DNA of 27,249 nt from a candidate division CSSED10-310 bacterium (GTDB lineage: Bacteria; CSSED10-310; JAFGJC01). Under the pieces are notes generated by a model. The model was not told the DNA's origin. It searched no databases and saw only the letters and a program-made list of their open reading frames with translations. The stretch is from contig JAFGJC010000368.1 of NCBI GenBank assembly GCA_016929305.1, positions 1-27,249 of the forward strand. Reading direction: 5' to 3'. Positions 1 through 8,760 of the stretch are shown piece after piece (the stretch's first letter is position 1; every line of letters starts with the position of its first letter). Both the position numbers and the translations under genes were made by a program.

Positions 1-784
1 CTTGGAGTTCGACGACAGCATAATACGAATCGGTACTCTCTACCATTATATTATGTGAAGGACTATGAATATACTTTATGGGATAGCCGGTATCTATATC
101 AAGTAGAATACGAATGTCATGTCCGGATCGCATTCCGGGTTTTAGCACTGGAGGGGTTATTTTTGAGGCGTCCGGCACATCTGTCGTATCCAAAGCCCAT
201 CCCCCTCCAGTTTTCCCGATGGGATTGCCTGGAATGAAGCGGGGTCCGACAACCATCGGGAAATTAAATTCATATTCTCCATGATCATAAGTGATATCCT
301 GTACATAACTGATAGCAATCGTAATCTTGTCTCCGGGTGCAATATTTGTAATGGATTGAGTGAAAATATTGGGACGTTCTTGAGTTAGCAGGGAAGCCGT
401 GTTTCCATGATGGCGTGCTTGTTGATACAGCATTTCTGCTTCACTCCGTTCCTTAATGACACCTTTTACCACTCGAGTGCCGATAATCATGTTCATCTGA
501 TCAACAGCGGCGTTATCCGGCAACGGGAACACATATATCGCTTCGATAGGGTGATCCTCTGAATTAAAAAATTCCTGTCTGACATCCACCCTGGCAATGA
601 ATCCGGAAATTTCAGCATTGACAACGGTATGTTTTAGAGGGATTTCGAGATATGTTTGCTGCCCATTTTCTTCTGAGAAAGCATACAATGACCCCTGACC
701 GGTTTCCGGAAAAGGTGACTGTCCGAAAACAACTGAAAAAAGTGTTACAAATCCTGTTGCCAAAATCCAAATCAACTTTTTCAT
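1..784 (-). CDS. VIT-domain secreted protein, 5' part only (partial at window edge)
   Basis: About 261 residues are readable from an ATG at 784 before the gene leaves the window at base 1. The start has a strong AGGAGG Shine-Dalgarno about 7 nt upstream. Residues 1-21 form a signal peptide (MKK followed by a hydrophobic run ending near VVFG-QS). Residues about 45-175 match the VIT (vault / inter-alpha-trypsin) domain: YVFPLPDNAAVD and LLTQERPNIF...NIAPGD are its hallmark blocks. In bacteria this domain is usually followed by a von Willebrand A domain with a MIDAS metal site, in exported adhesion or scaffold-type proteins; that part would lie outside the window, so the full architecture is inferred. 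It is transcribed divergently from the HEAT-like gene, with 209 nt between starts. The domain call is firm; the function is unknown. Confidence 0.85.
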   Translation of the reverse strand, partial: MKKLIWILATGFVTLFSVVFGQSPFPETGQGSLYAFSEENGQQTYLEIPLKHTVVNAEISGFIARVDVRQEFFNSEDHPIEAIYVFPLPDNAAVDQMNMIIGTRVVKGVIKERSEAEMLYQQARHHGNTASLLTQERPNIFTQSITNIAPGDKITIAISYVQDITYDHGEYEFNFPMVVGPRFIPGNPIGKTGGGWALDTTDVPDASKITPPVLKPGMRSGHDIRILLDIDTGYPIKYIHSPSHNIMVESTDSYYAVVELQ

Positions 785-993
785 CTTACATCCTCCTGTT
801 AACGTTACACGTTCCATTTTCAGAAGAGGTAAACGTGGGAGGTGAGAAAAAGTTTTAATAGTGAGTAAAAAGCAAAAAAGCCATGTTCTGATTGACAGGG
901 TATTTGACGGGTTTAAGGAGCAGTAAACGCTTCAACTTGATATTTTTTTTTGATTGATGAACAATCACATCTGAATGTCAAGGGAGGTGAAAG

Positions 994-1749
994 TTGAGTA
1001 TACTGGATTTTTTTCGAAAAAAAACACTTCCTCCGGGAGATACCGTCACTCAAAAAGCCGGATTGAAACTGGTTAACAAGAATGCAGATCCAGCTGCAAG
1101 ATATCAGGCAGTTGACACCCTGGCTGAGATTGGAACAGAAGAAGCGATTTATTGCCTGCTTCAACGATTCACGATCGTTATCGGAACTCAAATTCCGGAT
1201 GAAGATGAAAAAAAATATGTGTTCGATAAAATCAGAGGATTCGGCAAAAAAGCGATCAATCCAATCATGAAGTTCCTTTATGAAAAAGAGCACGCTGCAC
1301 AGGCACTTCAGTTAATGAAAACCATCTGCAATGAAGAGGAGCGGTTGGAAAATCTATTGAAACTTGTCGAATCATTTGATCCTTACTACTCAAAATATCC
1401 TGATAAAAAAATACAGACCTTCAATTCTCTTAAGGAATTCAGGGATTTACGGATTATACAAGTCATAAAACCGTTTTTGGATGATGATGATGATGATATC
1501 CGCATATCCGCCATTGATGCTTTGGCTACTCAGGGTGATGAAGAACAACTTCGCGAAATGTTTCTCGACATTATCATTACCGCTGATGAACGCCCGAGGG
1601 TGCGAATCGAAGCCTGTCGCGTTTTGGTAGACAATCATTGGAATGTAAAAGGATTTCGAAAACAGATATCAAAAGTACTGCCGGAACAGTTCTATTTGGA
1701 TGGTAAGGGTTACCTGCATTTTAAATCGGGTTTTGAGCCACAATTCTAA
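994..1749 (+). CDS. HEAT-repeat-like (PBS lyase-type) protein
   Basis: 251 residues starting at a TTG codon, chosen because GGGAGGTGA lies just upstream (982-990) at ideal spacing. There is no signal peptide or membrane segment, so it is probably cytoplasmic. Alpha-helical repeat units are visible: residues about 30-60 (AARYQAVDTLAEIG..EAIYCLL), about 85-110, and about 160-215 (DDIRISAIDALATQGDEEQLREM and RVRIEACRVLVDN). These match the R..A...L...G pattern of HEAT/PBS-lyase repeats, which usually make protein-protein contacts. A run of six aspartates (about residues 163-168) is encoded by a (GAT)6 tract. The gene converges on the phosphohexomutase gene with only 12 nt between stops and no visible terminator. 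No enzymatic motif is seen and no partner can be named. Confidence 0.75.
   Translation: MSILDFFRKKTLPPGDTVTQKAGLKLVNKNADPAARYQAVDTLAEIGTEEAIYCLLQRFTIVIGTQIPDEDEKKYVFDKIRGFGKKAINPIMKFLYEKEHAAQALQLMKTICNEEERLENLLKLVESFDPYYSKYPDKKIQTFNSLKEFRDLRIIQVIKPFLDDDDDDIRISAIDALATQGDEEQLREMFLDIIITADERPRVRIEACRVLVDNHWNVKGFRKQISKVLPEQFYLDGKGYLHFKSGFEPQF
1480..1497 (+). repeat. (GAT)6 trinucleotide tract inside the HEAT-like gene
   Basis: Six perfect GAT units encode six consecutive Asp residues between two HEAT-like units. Copy-number change would alter the linker length without changing the reading frame. Confidence 0.9.
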
Positions 1750-1761
1750 AATACGCAGGTG

Positions 1762-4062
1762 TTATCGAAGTTTTTCTTGTACGTAGGTGTCAGTCCATTG
1801 AGCGCGTTTTTGGGCAAGATCGTCCAGAATATCTCTTAACAATGTTTCCGAAAGGCTTACATTGAGTTTGGGATGATTGGGCCACAACTTATGGTAACCG
1901 GCGTTTTTGGGTGCAGTTCCCGAGTTTCTGAATACGCCTTCTCCCATGAGACAATCCGGTTCTCCTTCGGGTCTTAACCAGAATCGCAACCAGATGATGT
2001 CCGGTCCTGCCCAGCTTCGCCGATCGATATGCAACCCCACGTAAAGTTCGTCGAAGACTTCAAGTGTTCCATAAATGAGCTGGGCTACAGGCAGATCATC
2101 ATCCCAGTCTTTTGTTTGGAGCTTTCCTTCCAATAATCGTTCCCATTCCCAGGTAAACACAAGTTCGGGATTTATGCCATTCACAAAAGCACGCCCATAG
2201 GCATCTCCAAACATTTTAATATAGTTGGGGATAAATGCTTTGGCATAGGCAGATAAACGGCTTGGTTCATCAATGGATTCCCAAAGAACCAGTGCCTGTT
2301 TTTCAGCAATTGAAATGCCGTTCCCCGCATAGGCATCGGGTTTCCGAGCACAATATATTTCAGGGAGATCCCAAAACATGCGTCCGACAACACGATCAAG
2401 ATCAAAGCGTTCACTTGCAAGACCTTCTAAAACACGCAAATAAGCAATAAAAGGATCATCGATAACCATGATTTCATTGTCTTTTGTATCTCCGAATATA
2501 ATGTGTCCGGAGGGTTCGCCACCTAATAGTGAACCTTGACCGCGATCAAGAAAATAGTCAATGATGGATCTGTCTCCCACGTTGACGATTCGTATGGAAA
2601 AGGTTTTATTTTCTTGAGCTAGTAACTGCTGTTTTCGTAAACGAAGTGCTTTTTCAAGAACGATACTGCTTTCAACCGTGAACACGACTTCGGTGAATTT
2701 TTCCGAAGGTATGATATATGTCAACAATCTAAGCATAGCATCACCGGTGAGAAAAGGAATCTCCTGTTTTGCAATATCGGGGGCAGTGATCAATAATCTG
2801 TCCGCATCTCCATCAACCATTAAACCCGGAAGTGGCTGTCGTGTCAGAAATTCAGATTCAATTTCCGTTAAAAGATCATTATTGATATTTGGGTGATCAA
2901 TATGAACGATAGTAATCATCGTTTTGAAATCGGTATAGCCGATGGGAATTCGCTGAAAATGCTCACATTCCTGATAGGTTTCAATCTGTGTTTTCAGGGT
3001 TGCATTATTTTGTGCAAATGCGTCTGGAAGAAACAATATCCGCCGTGTGTTTGCTCCATATCCAGGCATCCCCTGTGAAAATTTTGACAACTCACCTGGT
3101 TGGGGTTGTTCCGGTGTTTCGCCATAAGCATATGCTGCACCTATTTTATAATTCATTTTTTGGGGACTGCGAACACACCCGTATCCGATAATCGGGATAC
3201 CCAGACACAGAAAAACAGAAATCGTCGGGCTTATCCGCGAAATAGTCCCATCTTCCGTCACCGGACAGGCGGCTGCTCCAAATGCCAGATCCAGAGGTAA
3301 AAATCGCATCTCAAGTCTACTTGTCTGTTCGATACGAAGCCGCGCTGTTTCCAGGAGATTTTGAAGAGCGCTGAAATGGCGCCTCTCGATTTCTAAAATA
3401 TTTACGGAAAGTGTTCCACTCTGACGGTTCGGTTCAGGAAAACAACTTTCCATCTCGCAGATGGAGAGAGCCTGTATTCGATTCTCTATGTTTTCCTCCA
3501 TTTTTATAACGAGAGGACGGCCTGACCAGAATACTTTTATTCCATTGTATTGAACCGGGTTGTGTGATGCGGTAATGACAATGGTAACTCCACTGCGATT
3601 CAAAGAGTAACAAGGTGTTGAAGCAACCCCGCCGAATTCCAGTGAAATACCTTCATCGAGTAACCCTCGCATTAGCGTTAATGCCATACAAAAACTAGAT
3701 TCCCGAGGATCCATGATGACCCATACGGGATCTTTGATACGCAAATCCCGCATCAGATTACCTGCAGCGCGCCCGAAAAAATATGCGAGTTTAGGAGTAA
3801 TCATGTTTTCTTTGATCAACAGTTCAAATGGATTTCCCAATAATGATGGATTATACTCTCCACGAATACCGCTCGTGCCAAATAACTTGGGCGACAATTC
3901 CGCTGTGTCAACAGCATTGAGTTTTTCATTGAACGTCTCTTCCTTGATTTTCTTAAGTTGATGTATCTGCTCGCTGAGATGTTGATCAACGGAAAGCGCA
4001 TCCTGAATGATACGACTTTCAATGCCGAGCCAGGTATTTCCTACTAGTTTTTTTATTTCCAT
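1762..4062 (-). CDS. Large alpha-D-phosphohexomutase (phosphomannomutase/phosphoglucomutase family)
   Basis: 766 residues from the ATG at 4062, which has GGGAG 9 nt upstream; a TTG at 4068 is the longer alternative. Members of this family interconvert hexose 1- and 6-phosphates through a phosphoserine. Visible motifs in order: FGTSGIRGEYNPS (about 61-73), catalytic-serine loop TASHNP (Ser about 166), Mg-binding DGDADR (about 417-422), sugar-binding GGEPSGH (about 514-520) and phosphate-binding RNSGTAPK (about 712-719). The family is normally 440-600 residues. The extra length lies mainly between the serine and metal loops (about 250 residues apart instead of about 150) and before the C-terminal loop. 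That loop reads SGTAP where the usual form is SGTEP. It sits 2 nt after the stop of the other mutase and is surely co-transcribed with it. Fold membership is clear; the substrate is not. Confidence 0.85.
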   Translation of the reverse strand: MEIKKLVGNTWLGIESRIIQDALSVDQHLSEQIHQLKKIKEETFNEKLNAVDTAELSPKLFGTSGIRGEYNPSLLGNPFELLIKENMITPKLAYFFGRAAGNLMRDLRIKDPVWVIMDPRESSFCMALTLMRGLLDEGISLEFGGVASTPCYSLNRSGVTIVITASHNPVQYNGIKVFWSGRPLVIKMEENIENRIQALSICEMESCFPEPNRQSGTLSVNILEIERRHFSALQNLLETARLRIEQTSRLEMRFLPLDLAFGAAACPVTEDGTISRISPTISVFLCLGIPIIGYGCVRSPQKMNYKIGAAYAYGETPEQPQPGELSKFSQGMPGYGANTRRILFLPDAFAQNNATLKTQIETYQECEHFQRIPIGYTDFKTMITIVHIDHPNINNDLLTEIESEFLTRQPLPGLMVDGDADRLLITAPDIAKQEIPFLTGDAMLRLLTYIIPSEKFTEVVFTVESSIVLEKALRLRKQQLLAQENKTFSIRIVNVGDRSIIDYFLDRGQGSLLGGEPSGHIIFGDTKDNEIMVIDDPFIAYLRVLEGLASERFDLDRVVGRMFWDLPEIYCARKPDAYAGNGISIAEKQALVLWESIDEPSRLSAYAKAFIPNYIKMFGDAYGRAFVNGINPELVFTWEWERLLEGKLQTKDWDDDLPVAQLIYGTLEVFDELYVGLHIDRRSWAGPDIIWLRFWLRPEGEPDCLMGEGVFRNSGTAPKNAGYHKLWPNHPKLNVSLSETLLRDILDDLAQKRAQWTDTYVQEKLR

Positions 4063-4064
4063 GA

Positions 4065-5873
4065 TCAATGGCTCCCAGGATTTGATATTGCCTCTATCAA
4101 CGTATTTGCTTGCGTATTTAACGATGTTTTGACCGTTTCCAAGTCTTCATCGGTTATTGTATCCGAAACTGCCTGCCAAAGTTGCGAATAGAACTTGATT
4201 TTCGGTTCGGTTCCTGATGGTCTTACGGTAATTCGGTTTTTACCGGAAGCATTAAAAGTGAATGTCAGAACGTTTCCACAATGTTGATGGATTCTACCGA
4301 TAATCTCGCCCGTCGAGATGTCGCGGATTTCATTTACTGTGCGATCGATAACGTGGTGAACCGAATACGGACCGATTGTTTTCGGTGGATTTTTACGAAG
4401 TGCAGACATGATTGATAACATGGTTTCCAAACCGCTTTTCCCAGGATAATATATGGATCGAGTTACTTCGGAGTAATAGCCGTATTTTCGGTACAAGTCA
4501 TTTAAATGCTGGTAGATGGTTTTGTTTTTTTCTGCAAGTTCGGAAGCCAGTTCCGCAAGGTGCAGAGCTGCAGGAGCGGAATCTTTATCTCTTACAAATG
4601 TCCCCCGGTTATAACCGTGACTTTCTTCCGTCGTGAATATTACAGTTTTTTCCGGAGGCAGACTTTCGGTGACTTCTGCAATATATTTGAACCCCACCAG
4701 TAGATCCTTAATCACCTCCACATTATATTCTTTACAAAGAGCATCAAGCATTTCTGTTGTAACAATCGTTTTTATTAAAACAGGCTGCTCAGGCAGAATG
4801 TTTTTCAATGTCATTTGCCGAAGCACATGATCCAGAATAAGGATCCCGATCTGATTTCCGGTCAAAAATAACCATCGCGAAGGATTAACAAATTCCGGAC
4901 ATGGTACTGTTGCACCCAACCGGTCCGCATCCGGATCAGATGCCATGGCCACAGATGCCTTAGAAAGATCGGCGAGTTGTGTAACCTTTTCCATGGCAGC
5001 AGGAAGTTCTGGATTTGGCAATCTATTTTTAACGGAAGAAAAATCTGGATCAGGAACCATCTGCTCTTGCACGGTAACCAGGTTGAAATTCAGAGATGAT
5101 AACAAGGGAACGACATTGGTGTTTCCGACACCGTGCAAGGGGGTATAGGCAATTTTTGCACGTCTGGAATCACTCAGTGATAAAGATTGCAGACAGTTAA
5201 GATATGCGGTGTCTATGGTTTTGTCGAGAAGTTTAATCTTACCGTCCCGGGTCGCCTGGTCGAATGGAATTCTATTAATACGCGTGACTTTTTGTACACG
5301 TTTGATGATGCCTTGATCGTGAGGTGGAAGGACCTGTCCGCCATCTGCCCATGAAACCTTGATGCCGTTATCTGAGGGAGGATTGTGACTTGCAGAAATC
5401 ATGCATCCTGCCTGAGTGTGGAGATATCTTATTGAGAAACTGAGTTGAGGTGTTGATCTGGGAGAAGGATAGAAGAAGGCAGGGATATTGTTTGCGGCCA
5501 GTATCTGTGCGACTTCACGGGCGAATTCAAGTGAGCCGTGGCGCGTATCATATGCGATAACGACGCCTTTTGACGGTGATCCGATTTCATGAATATAATC
5601 TGCCAGTCCCTGTGCACTTTCACCGATTGTTCTCAGATTTATCCGGTTAGGACCAATACCTCTCGATCCACGCCTTCCGCCTGTCCCAAATTCAATAATC
5701 TTGTAAAAACAATCATCCAATTCTTCCCATGCGTTCTGTTTTACTTTTTCTTCTATGGCTTCTCGATATTCTTTGAATTCCGGTTTTGTAATCCATTTTT
5801 TCAGATTCTCGACACTTTCTTTACATAGTTTTTTTTCATTGAACGCTCGTTCTATTTCACTCAGAATATCCAT
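4065..5873 (-). CDS. Phosphoglucomutase/phosphomannomutase (PGM2-like alpha-D-phosphohexomutase)
   Basis: About 602 residues. The second of two adjacent ATG codons (5873) is preferred because GGGAGG at 5879-5884 is only 2 nt from the first (5876) but 5 nt from the second. All four active-site loops are intact: EFGTGGRRG (about 62-70), SASHNP with the phosphoserine at about 163, Mg-binding DPDADR (about 314-319), sugar-binding TEESHGY (about 416-422) and phosphate-binding RPSGTEPK (about 552-559). The FGTGG-RG opening, EESHGY loop and length of about 600 fit the PGM2/PgcA branch, which converts glucose 1-phosphate and 6-phosphate (or pentose/mannose analogues). It lies 52 nt downstream of the Ntn-hydrolase gene and is followed almost without gap by the larger paralogous mutase. 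Hexomutase activity is very likely; sugar preference cannot be read. Confidence 0.92.
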   Translation of the reverse strand: MDILSEIERAFNEKKLCKESVENLKKWITKPEFKEYREAIEEKVKQNAWEELDDCFYKIIEFGTGGRRGSRGIGPNRINLRTIGESAQGLADYIHEIGSPSKGVVIAYDTRHGSLEFAREVAQILAANNIPAFFYPSPRSTPQLSFSIRYLHTQAGCMISASHNPPSDNGIKVSWADGGQVLPPHDQGIIKRVQKVTRINRIPFDQATRDGKIKLLDKTIDTAYLNCLQSLSLSDSRRAKIAYTPLHGVGNTNVVPLLSSLNFNLVTVQEQMVPDPDFSSVKNRLPNPELPAAMEKVTQLADLSKASVAMASDPDADRLGATVPCPEFVNPSRWLFLTGNQIGILILDHVLRQMTLKNILPEQPVLIKTIVTTEMLDALCKEYNVEVIKDLLVGFKYIAEVTESLPPEKTVIFTTEESHGYNRGTFVRDKDSAPAALHLAELASELAEKNKTIYQHLNDLYRKYGYYSEVTRSIYYPGKSGLETMLSIMSALRKNPPKTIGPYSVHHVIDRTVNEIRDISTGEIIGRIHQHCGNVLTFTFNASGKNRITVRPSGTEPKIKFYSQLWQAVSDTITDEDLETVKTSLNTQANTLIEAISNPGSH

Positions 5874-5925
5874 CATTACCTCCCGCTATGATTAACATCT
5901 TATTAGACCATAACCTGAGGTGATA

Positions 5926-6717
5926 TTAAAGAGTTAACCGCCGAAATTCAGCTTTACATGGATAATTGTTTAATACCACAAAAGCATCGACACTGTGAGC
6001 AGTTAGCTGAACAATCAGACTGCCTTTTGTGTAATATTCCTGCGAACCGCCATGTCGGCAGATACTCATTGCTGTTTCTCCCTGGTAGTGGCTTTTAACC
6101 AGATCCATAATATCATCAAGCGTATTTTGAGTTCCTTTTATGGAAAGATGTTTAAGAGCGTCATTGTACCGCATTGCAGAAGAGGTATGCAGCGTATTTT
6201 CTTCCGGCATCGGTCGAATCGAATTCAGTAAGATGAAAAAATTGGATCGAACGAGGTAAGGTAGGGAAGCTCTGTATTGAATCCCCCATCGGTCCGGAGA
6301 ATACTCCATAGCAATGGCTTCATTTCTGTCTCCGGTCATGATGATATCACCGTTTCCGCCAATATGTTTACTCTGATAACAACGCATCAGAAATTCCATT
6401 GCCTCCTGAGCTGTTTCGCACTCGGCCAATGCCTCCTCATAAGCAACCAGGGAATCATTAAGGCTTGTATATGATGTTCCGCAATAATTTGGCAAACAAT
6501 TACCATCCGCTCCCAGAATAACCATTCCCGCTTCATTGACTCCAGCCCATACCCCTTTTTCTCGCGGGTTATGACTTGAGGAGAGTTTCAGATATCTGAA
6601 CCGGGAACCTTTTTCAATAAAAGGTTGGTGGTAGGTAAATTGATCCGTCTGATCAAGGTTTTTAAAAAAGTAGCTTTCCCTGTTAGTAAAATTTTTTACA
6701 GCCCCTATGGTACACAT
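5926..6717 (-). CDS. Ntn-hydrolase, linear amide C-N hydrolase / C45-like family
   Basis: 263 residues, with a strong GGAGG upstream of the ATG. The protein begins Met-Cys-Thr, so Met removal would expose Cys2 as the N-terminal nucleophile. This is the signature of the NTN superfamily that includes acyl-CoA:6-APA acyltransferase (C45), choloylglycine hydrolase and NRDE-type proteins. Further support is the FKNLD motif at residues 18-22 (the usual R/K-N-x-D after the nucleophile) and WAGVNEAGMVI, the G.NE.G block common to C45-like proteins. There is no signal peptide, so it is cytoplasmic. It probably hydrolyses or transfers an amide-linked acyl group; the substrate is unknown. It is the first gene of a likely operon with the two mutases and is divergent from the carbamoyltransferase. 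Confidence 0.75.
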   Translation of the reverse strand: MCTIGAVKNFTNRESYFFKNLDQTDQFTYHQPFIEKGSRFRYLKLSSSHNPREKGVWAGVNEAGMVILGADGNCLPNYCGTSYTSLNDSLVAYEEALAECETAQEAMEFLMRCYQSKHIGGNGDIIMTGDRNEAIAMEYSPDRWGIQYRASLPYLVRSNFFILLNSIRPMPEENTLHTSSAMRYNDALKHLSIKGTQNTLDDIMDLVKSHYQGETAMSICRHGGSQEYYTKGSLIVQLTAHSVDAFVVLNNYPCKAEFRRLTL

Positions 6718-6747
6718 CGTTTCCTCCTTCCAATAAAGCCCGATACA

Positions 6748-6776
6748 AAGCTAGAAGAACTATTTGACGGGGTCAA
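6748..6776 (-). promoter_or_regulatory. Candidate sigma-70 promoter for the Ntn-hydrolase/mutase operon, with an overlapping inverted repeat
   Basis: On the minus strand TTGACC (6771-6776) and TAGCTT (6748-6753) are 17 bp apart, about 30 nt upstream of the ATG at 6717. The perfect inverted repeat TTGAC-GGG-GTCAA (6764-6776) overlaps the -35 box and could be an operator in this divergent region. Confidence 0.45.
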
Positions 6777-6788
6777 GTTTTTTACGGC

Positions 6789-6817
6789 TTGCGATGAGGG
6801 GACGCTTGCATTAGACT
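6789..6817 (+). promoter_or_regulatory. Weak candidate sigma-70 promoter for the carbamoyltransferase
   Basis: TTGCGA (6789-6794) and TAGACT (6812-6817) are separated by 17 bp. Each matches 4 of 6 consensus bases. Transcription would start about 40 nt before the GTG start codon. Confidence 0.3.
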
Positions 6818-6862
6818 GCCAAAGCAGGCCTTGTGGGGTTGGGTCTGGAAAGGAGTTTTCTC

Positions 6863-8605
6863 GTGGTTCGCATTCTTGGGATCAACATGAGCCATTATTC
6901 GTCTGCATGCCTGTTTCAAGACGGGGAGCTTGTCGCGGCAATCCCTGAAGAACGTTTGAACAGAGTAAAATTCAGTGCCGATTTTCCGGAAAAGGCTATT
7001 TCCAAAGTGTTGAAAATGGCAGGTATCGAACCAAGAGATATCGATGAGGTGGCTATCGGAACACGATGTGAAATGTTTGATTCCAATAAAGCGCAAACAG
7101 GCGAATATCGCAAAACAACGCGAATGGTCTCGATACTGTCTCGGTTGATGCCCATCTGGTTTGTGCAATCGAATTTTCTGAAGCAGTTTTATATACATTC
7201 ATTAGGAGCTGTTCGCCGTCATCAGTTTATGACCCGTTATCTTCCTTTCTTTACGGATATTGGTATTCCAAAAACGAAACTAAAGTACTACGACCATCAT
7301 ATGTGCCATGCCGCTACAGCGTATTATATGTCACCCTGGCGGAACAAAACACTTGTTTTCACCTGCGATGGTAATGGGGATGGTGATTGCGGATCGGTTT
7401 GGATCGCTGAAGGTTATGACCTTCGATGCATGCGACGGATACCATCAATTCATTCAATCGGCGGATTGTATGCCCGAACAACGAAATTCATGGGAATGGC
7501 GCCATGGCAGGATGAATATAAAGTCATGGGAATGGCTCCTTGGGGTGAAAAAAAACGGGCACTCCCTGTTCTTCAAAAATTCCGGCAGATTTGGCGCACC
7601 GAAGGACTCACATATCGAAACATGTGTGGTTTTGCCGGTGATGCTCTGGTGGAACATTTACGAAAAACGTTCAAAAATGTGCGTTTCGATTACCTGGCTT
7701 ATGGTATTCAGACACTGACGGAAGAGATTTTAAGTCAATGGGTCGAAAATAATGTGAATCACTACAGACTGAATCAGATCGCATGTTCTGGTGGTGTATT
7801 TTTAAATGTCAAAGCCAATAAACGGATTATTGAACTACCGGGTGTCGATCGAGCGTTTTGGTTTCCTGCAGCTGGTGACGATTCCATAGCTATTGGTGCA
7901 GGCATCCTGGCAACCCTTGCCTATCAAAAGGCTAGAGGTCAAGAGCTTTATATAAAACCAATGTCCAATGTCTACTGGGGTGAGGAGATCGATACGCATA
8001 TTGAGACTTTTACAAAGACATTTCCGCGAAATGGCTACAAAATCGAGAAGATTCATAATATCAACGAGCGAATTGCAGAGCTTTTAGCCAGCAACCATAT
8101 TGTTGCCAGATGCACGGGCAGAATGGAGTATGGACCTCGGGCACTGGGAAACAGGTCAATCCTTTCCAATCCTTCAAATATCGAAACCATTGAGCGGTTG
8201 AATGCCATGATAAAGAGCAGGGATTTCTGGATGCCCTTTGCGGGAACCATTCTGGATACTGCTGCAGAAAAATACCTGAATCACATCAAAAATATACCCT
8301 CGCCCTATATGATCCTGTCGTTTGACACCACTTCCGGGTACAGACATGAAATCAAAGCAGCAACTCATCAAGCAGATAAAACCATCAGACCTCAGATTCT
8401 AACGGAGGAGTTTAATCCTGAGTTTTATGATCTGATTCATAGGTTTGAGTCATTAACGGGAATAGGTGCTGTTTTAAACACCTCTTTAAATTTGCATGGG
8501 GATCCCATGGTCAATTTACCGGAGGAGGCGATGTATGTTCTGGAAAACAGCGCGTTAAAATATCTTGCATTAGGCCGCTATCTGATCACAAAAGAGACAG
8601 GCTGA
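6863..8605 (+). CDS. NodU/CmcH/TobZ-type carbamoyltransferase
   Basis: 580 residues. The GTG at 6863 is chosen because AAGGAG (6851-6856) lies 6 nt before it and the protein then opens VRILGINMSHYSSACL, the normal N-terminus of the family. The family transfers a carbamoyl group from carbamoyl phosphate, via carbamoyl-AMP, to a hydroxyl of a sugar, antibiotic or Nod factor. Visible blocks: metal-site HHMCHA (145-150), DGNGDGD (169-175), MGMAPWQDEYKVMGMAPWG (210-228), CSGGVFLN (308-315), nucleotide-site GRMEYGPRALGNRSIL (419-434) and NTSLNLHGDPMV (539-550). Full length with all motifs present, so it should be active. No glycosyltransferase or antibiotic genes adjoin it; the only sugar-related neighbours are the divergent hexomutases. 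A surface-polysaccharide substrate is inference. Confidence 0.92.
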   Translation: MVRILGINMSHYSSACLFQDGELVAAIPEERLNRVKFSADFPEKAISKVLKMAGIEPRDIDEVAIGTRCEMFDSNKAQTGEYRKTTRMVSILSRLMPIWFVQSNFLKQFYIHSLGAVRRHQFMTRYLPFFTDIGIPKTKLKYYDHHMCHAATAYYMSPWRNKTLVFTCDGNGDGDCGSVWIAEGYDLRCMRRIPSIHSIGGLYARTTKFMGMAPWQDEYKVMGMAPWGEKKRALPVLQKFRQIWRTEGLTYRNMCGFAGDALVEHLRKTFKNVRFDYLAYGIQTLTEEILSQWVENNVNHYRLNQIACSGGVFLNVKANKRIIELPGVDRAFWFPAAGDDSIAIGAGILATLAYQKARGQELYIKPMSNVYWGEEIDTHIETFTKTFPRNGYKIEKIHNINERIAELLASNHIVARCTGRMEYGPRALGNRSILSNPSNIETIERLNAMIKSRDFWMPFAGTILDTAAEKYLNHIKNIPSPYMILSFDTTSGYRHEIKAATHQADKTIRPQILTEEFNPEFYDLIHRFESLTGIGAVLNTSLNLHGDPMVNLPEEAMYVLENSALKYLALGRYLITKETG

Positions 8606-8624
8606 ATCAAAGATTTCCATTAGT

Positions 8625-8660
8625 ATGCAATTTTTACACAACAACAGGTGATAGTTGCAT
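8625..8660. repeat. Inverted repeat ATGCAA...TTGCAT upstream of the sRNA promoter
   Basis: Arms at 8625-8630 and 8655-8660 with a 24-nt spacer, centred about 119 nt before the predicted small-RNA start. Sigma-54 activators usually bind 80-200 nt upstream, so this is a possible activator site. The arms are short and chance is possible. I see no gene in the rest of 8606-8733. Confidence 0.25.
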
Positions 8661-8733
8661 CAGTTTACAACGCAGTAGATGGTTAGATATTCATAACATA
8701 TTGTCAAATAAGCATTCTTGAGTTTACGGCATC

Positions 8734-8750
8734 TTGGCATCAATTTTGCT
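8734..8750 (+). promoter_or_regulatory. Sigma-54 (RpoN) type -24/-12 promoter
   Basis: The sequence reads T-TGGCA-TC-AATT-TTGCT. The -24 GG (8736-8737) and -12 GC (8748-8749) have exactly 10 nt between them, and both the TGGCA and TTGCT cores match the RpoN consensus YTGGCACG-N4-TTGCW. Only two positions differ (T for C at 8740, C for G at 8741). A start near 8761 is expected. No good sigma-70 promoter with normal spacing is seen here. Confidence 0.6.
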
Positions 8751-8760
8751 TGTAGAATAG

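Noticed and set aside
892..920. TTGACA (892-897) as a promoter for the HEAT-like gene
   Set aside because: No acceptable -10 hexamer lies 16-18 bp downstream.
6782..7198. Minus-strand 138-codon open frame over the start of the carbamoyltransferase
   Set aside because: It overlaps the conserved N-terminus of a well-supported gene, has no Shine-Dalgarno and shows no known motif.
7485..7545. Repeated MGMAPW in the carbamoyltransferase as a recent internal duplication
   Set aside because: The second copy matches the family's normal KVMGLAPYG block and the first the preceding G-F-x-P block; resemblance is within normal family variation.
8751..8758. TAGAAT (8753-8758) as a sigma-70 -10 box for the small RNA
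   Set aside because: The only reasonable -35 (TTGGCA, 8734-8739) is 13 bp away, too close; the same bases fit the sigma-54 pattern with exact spacing.
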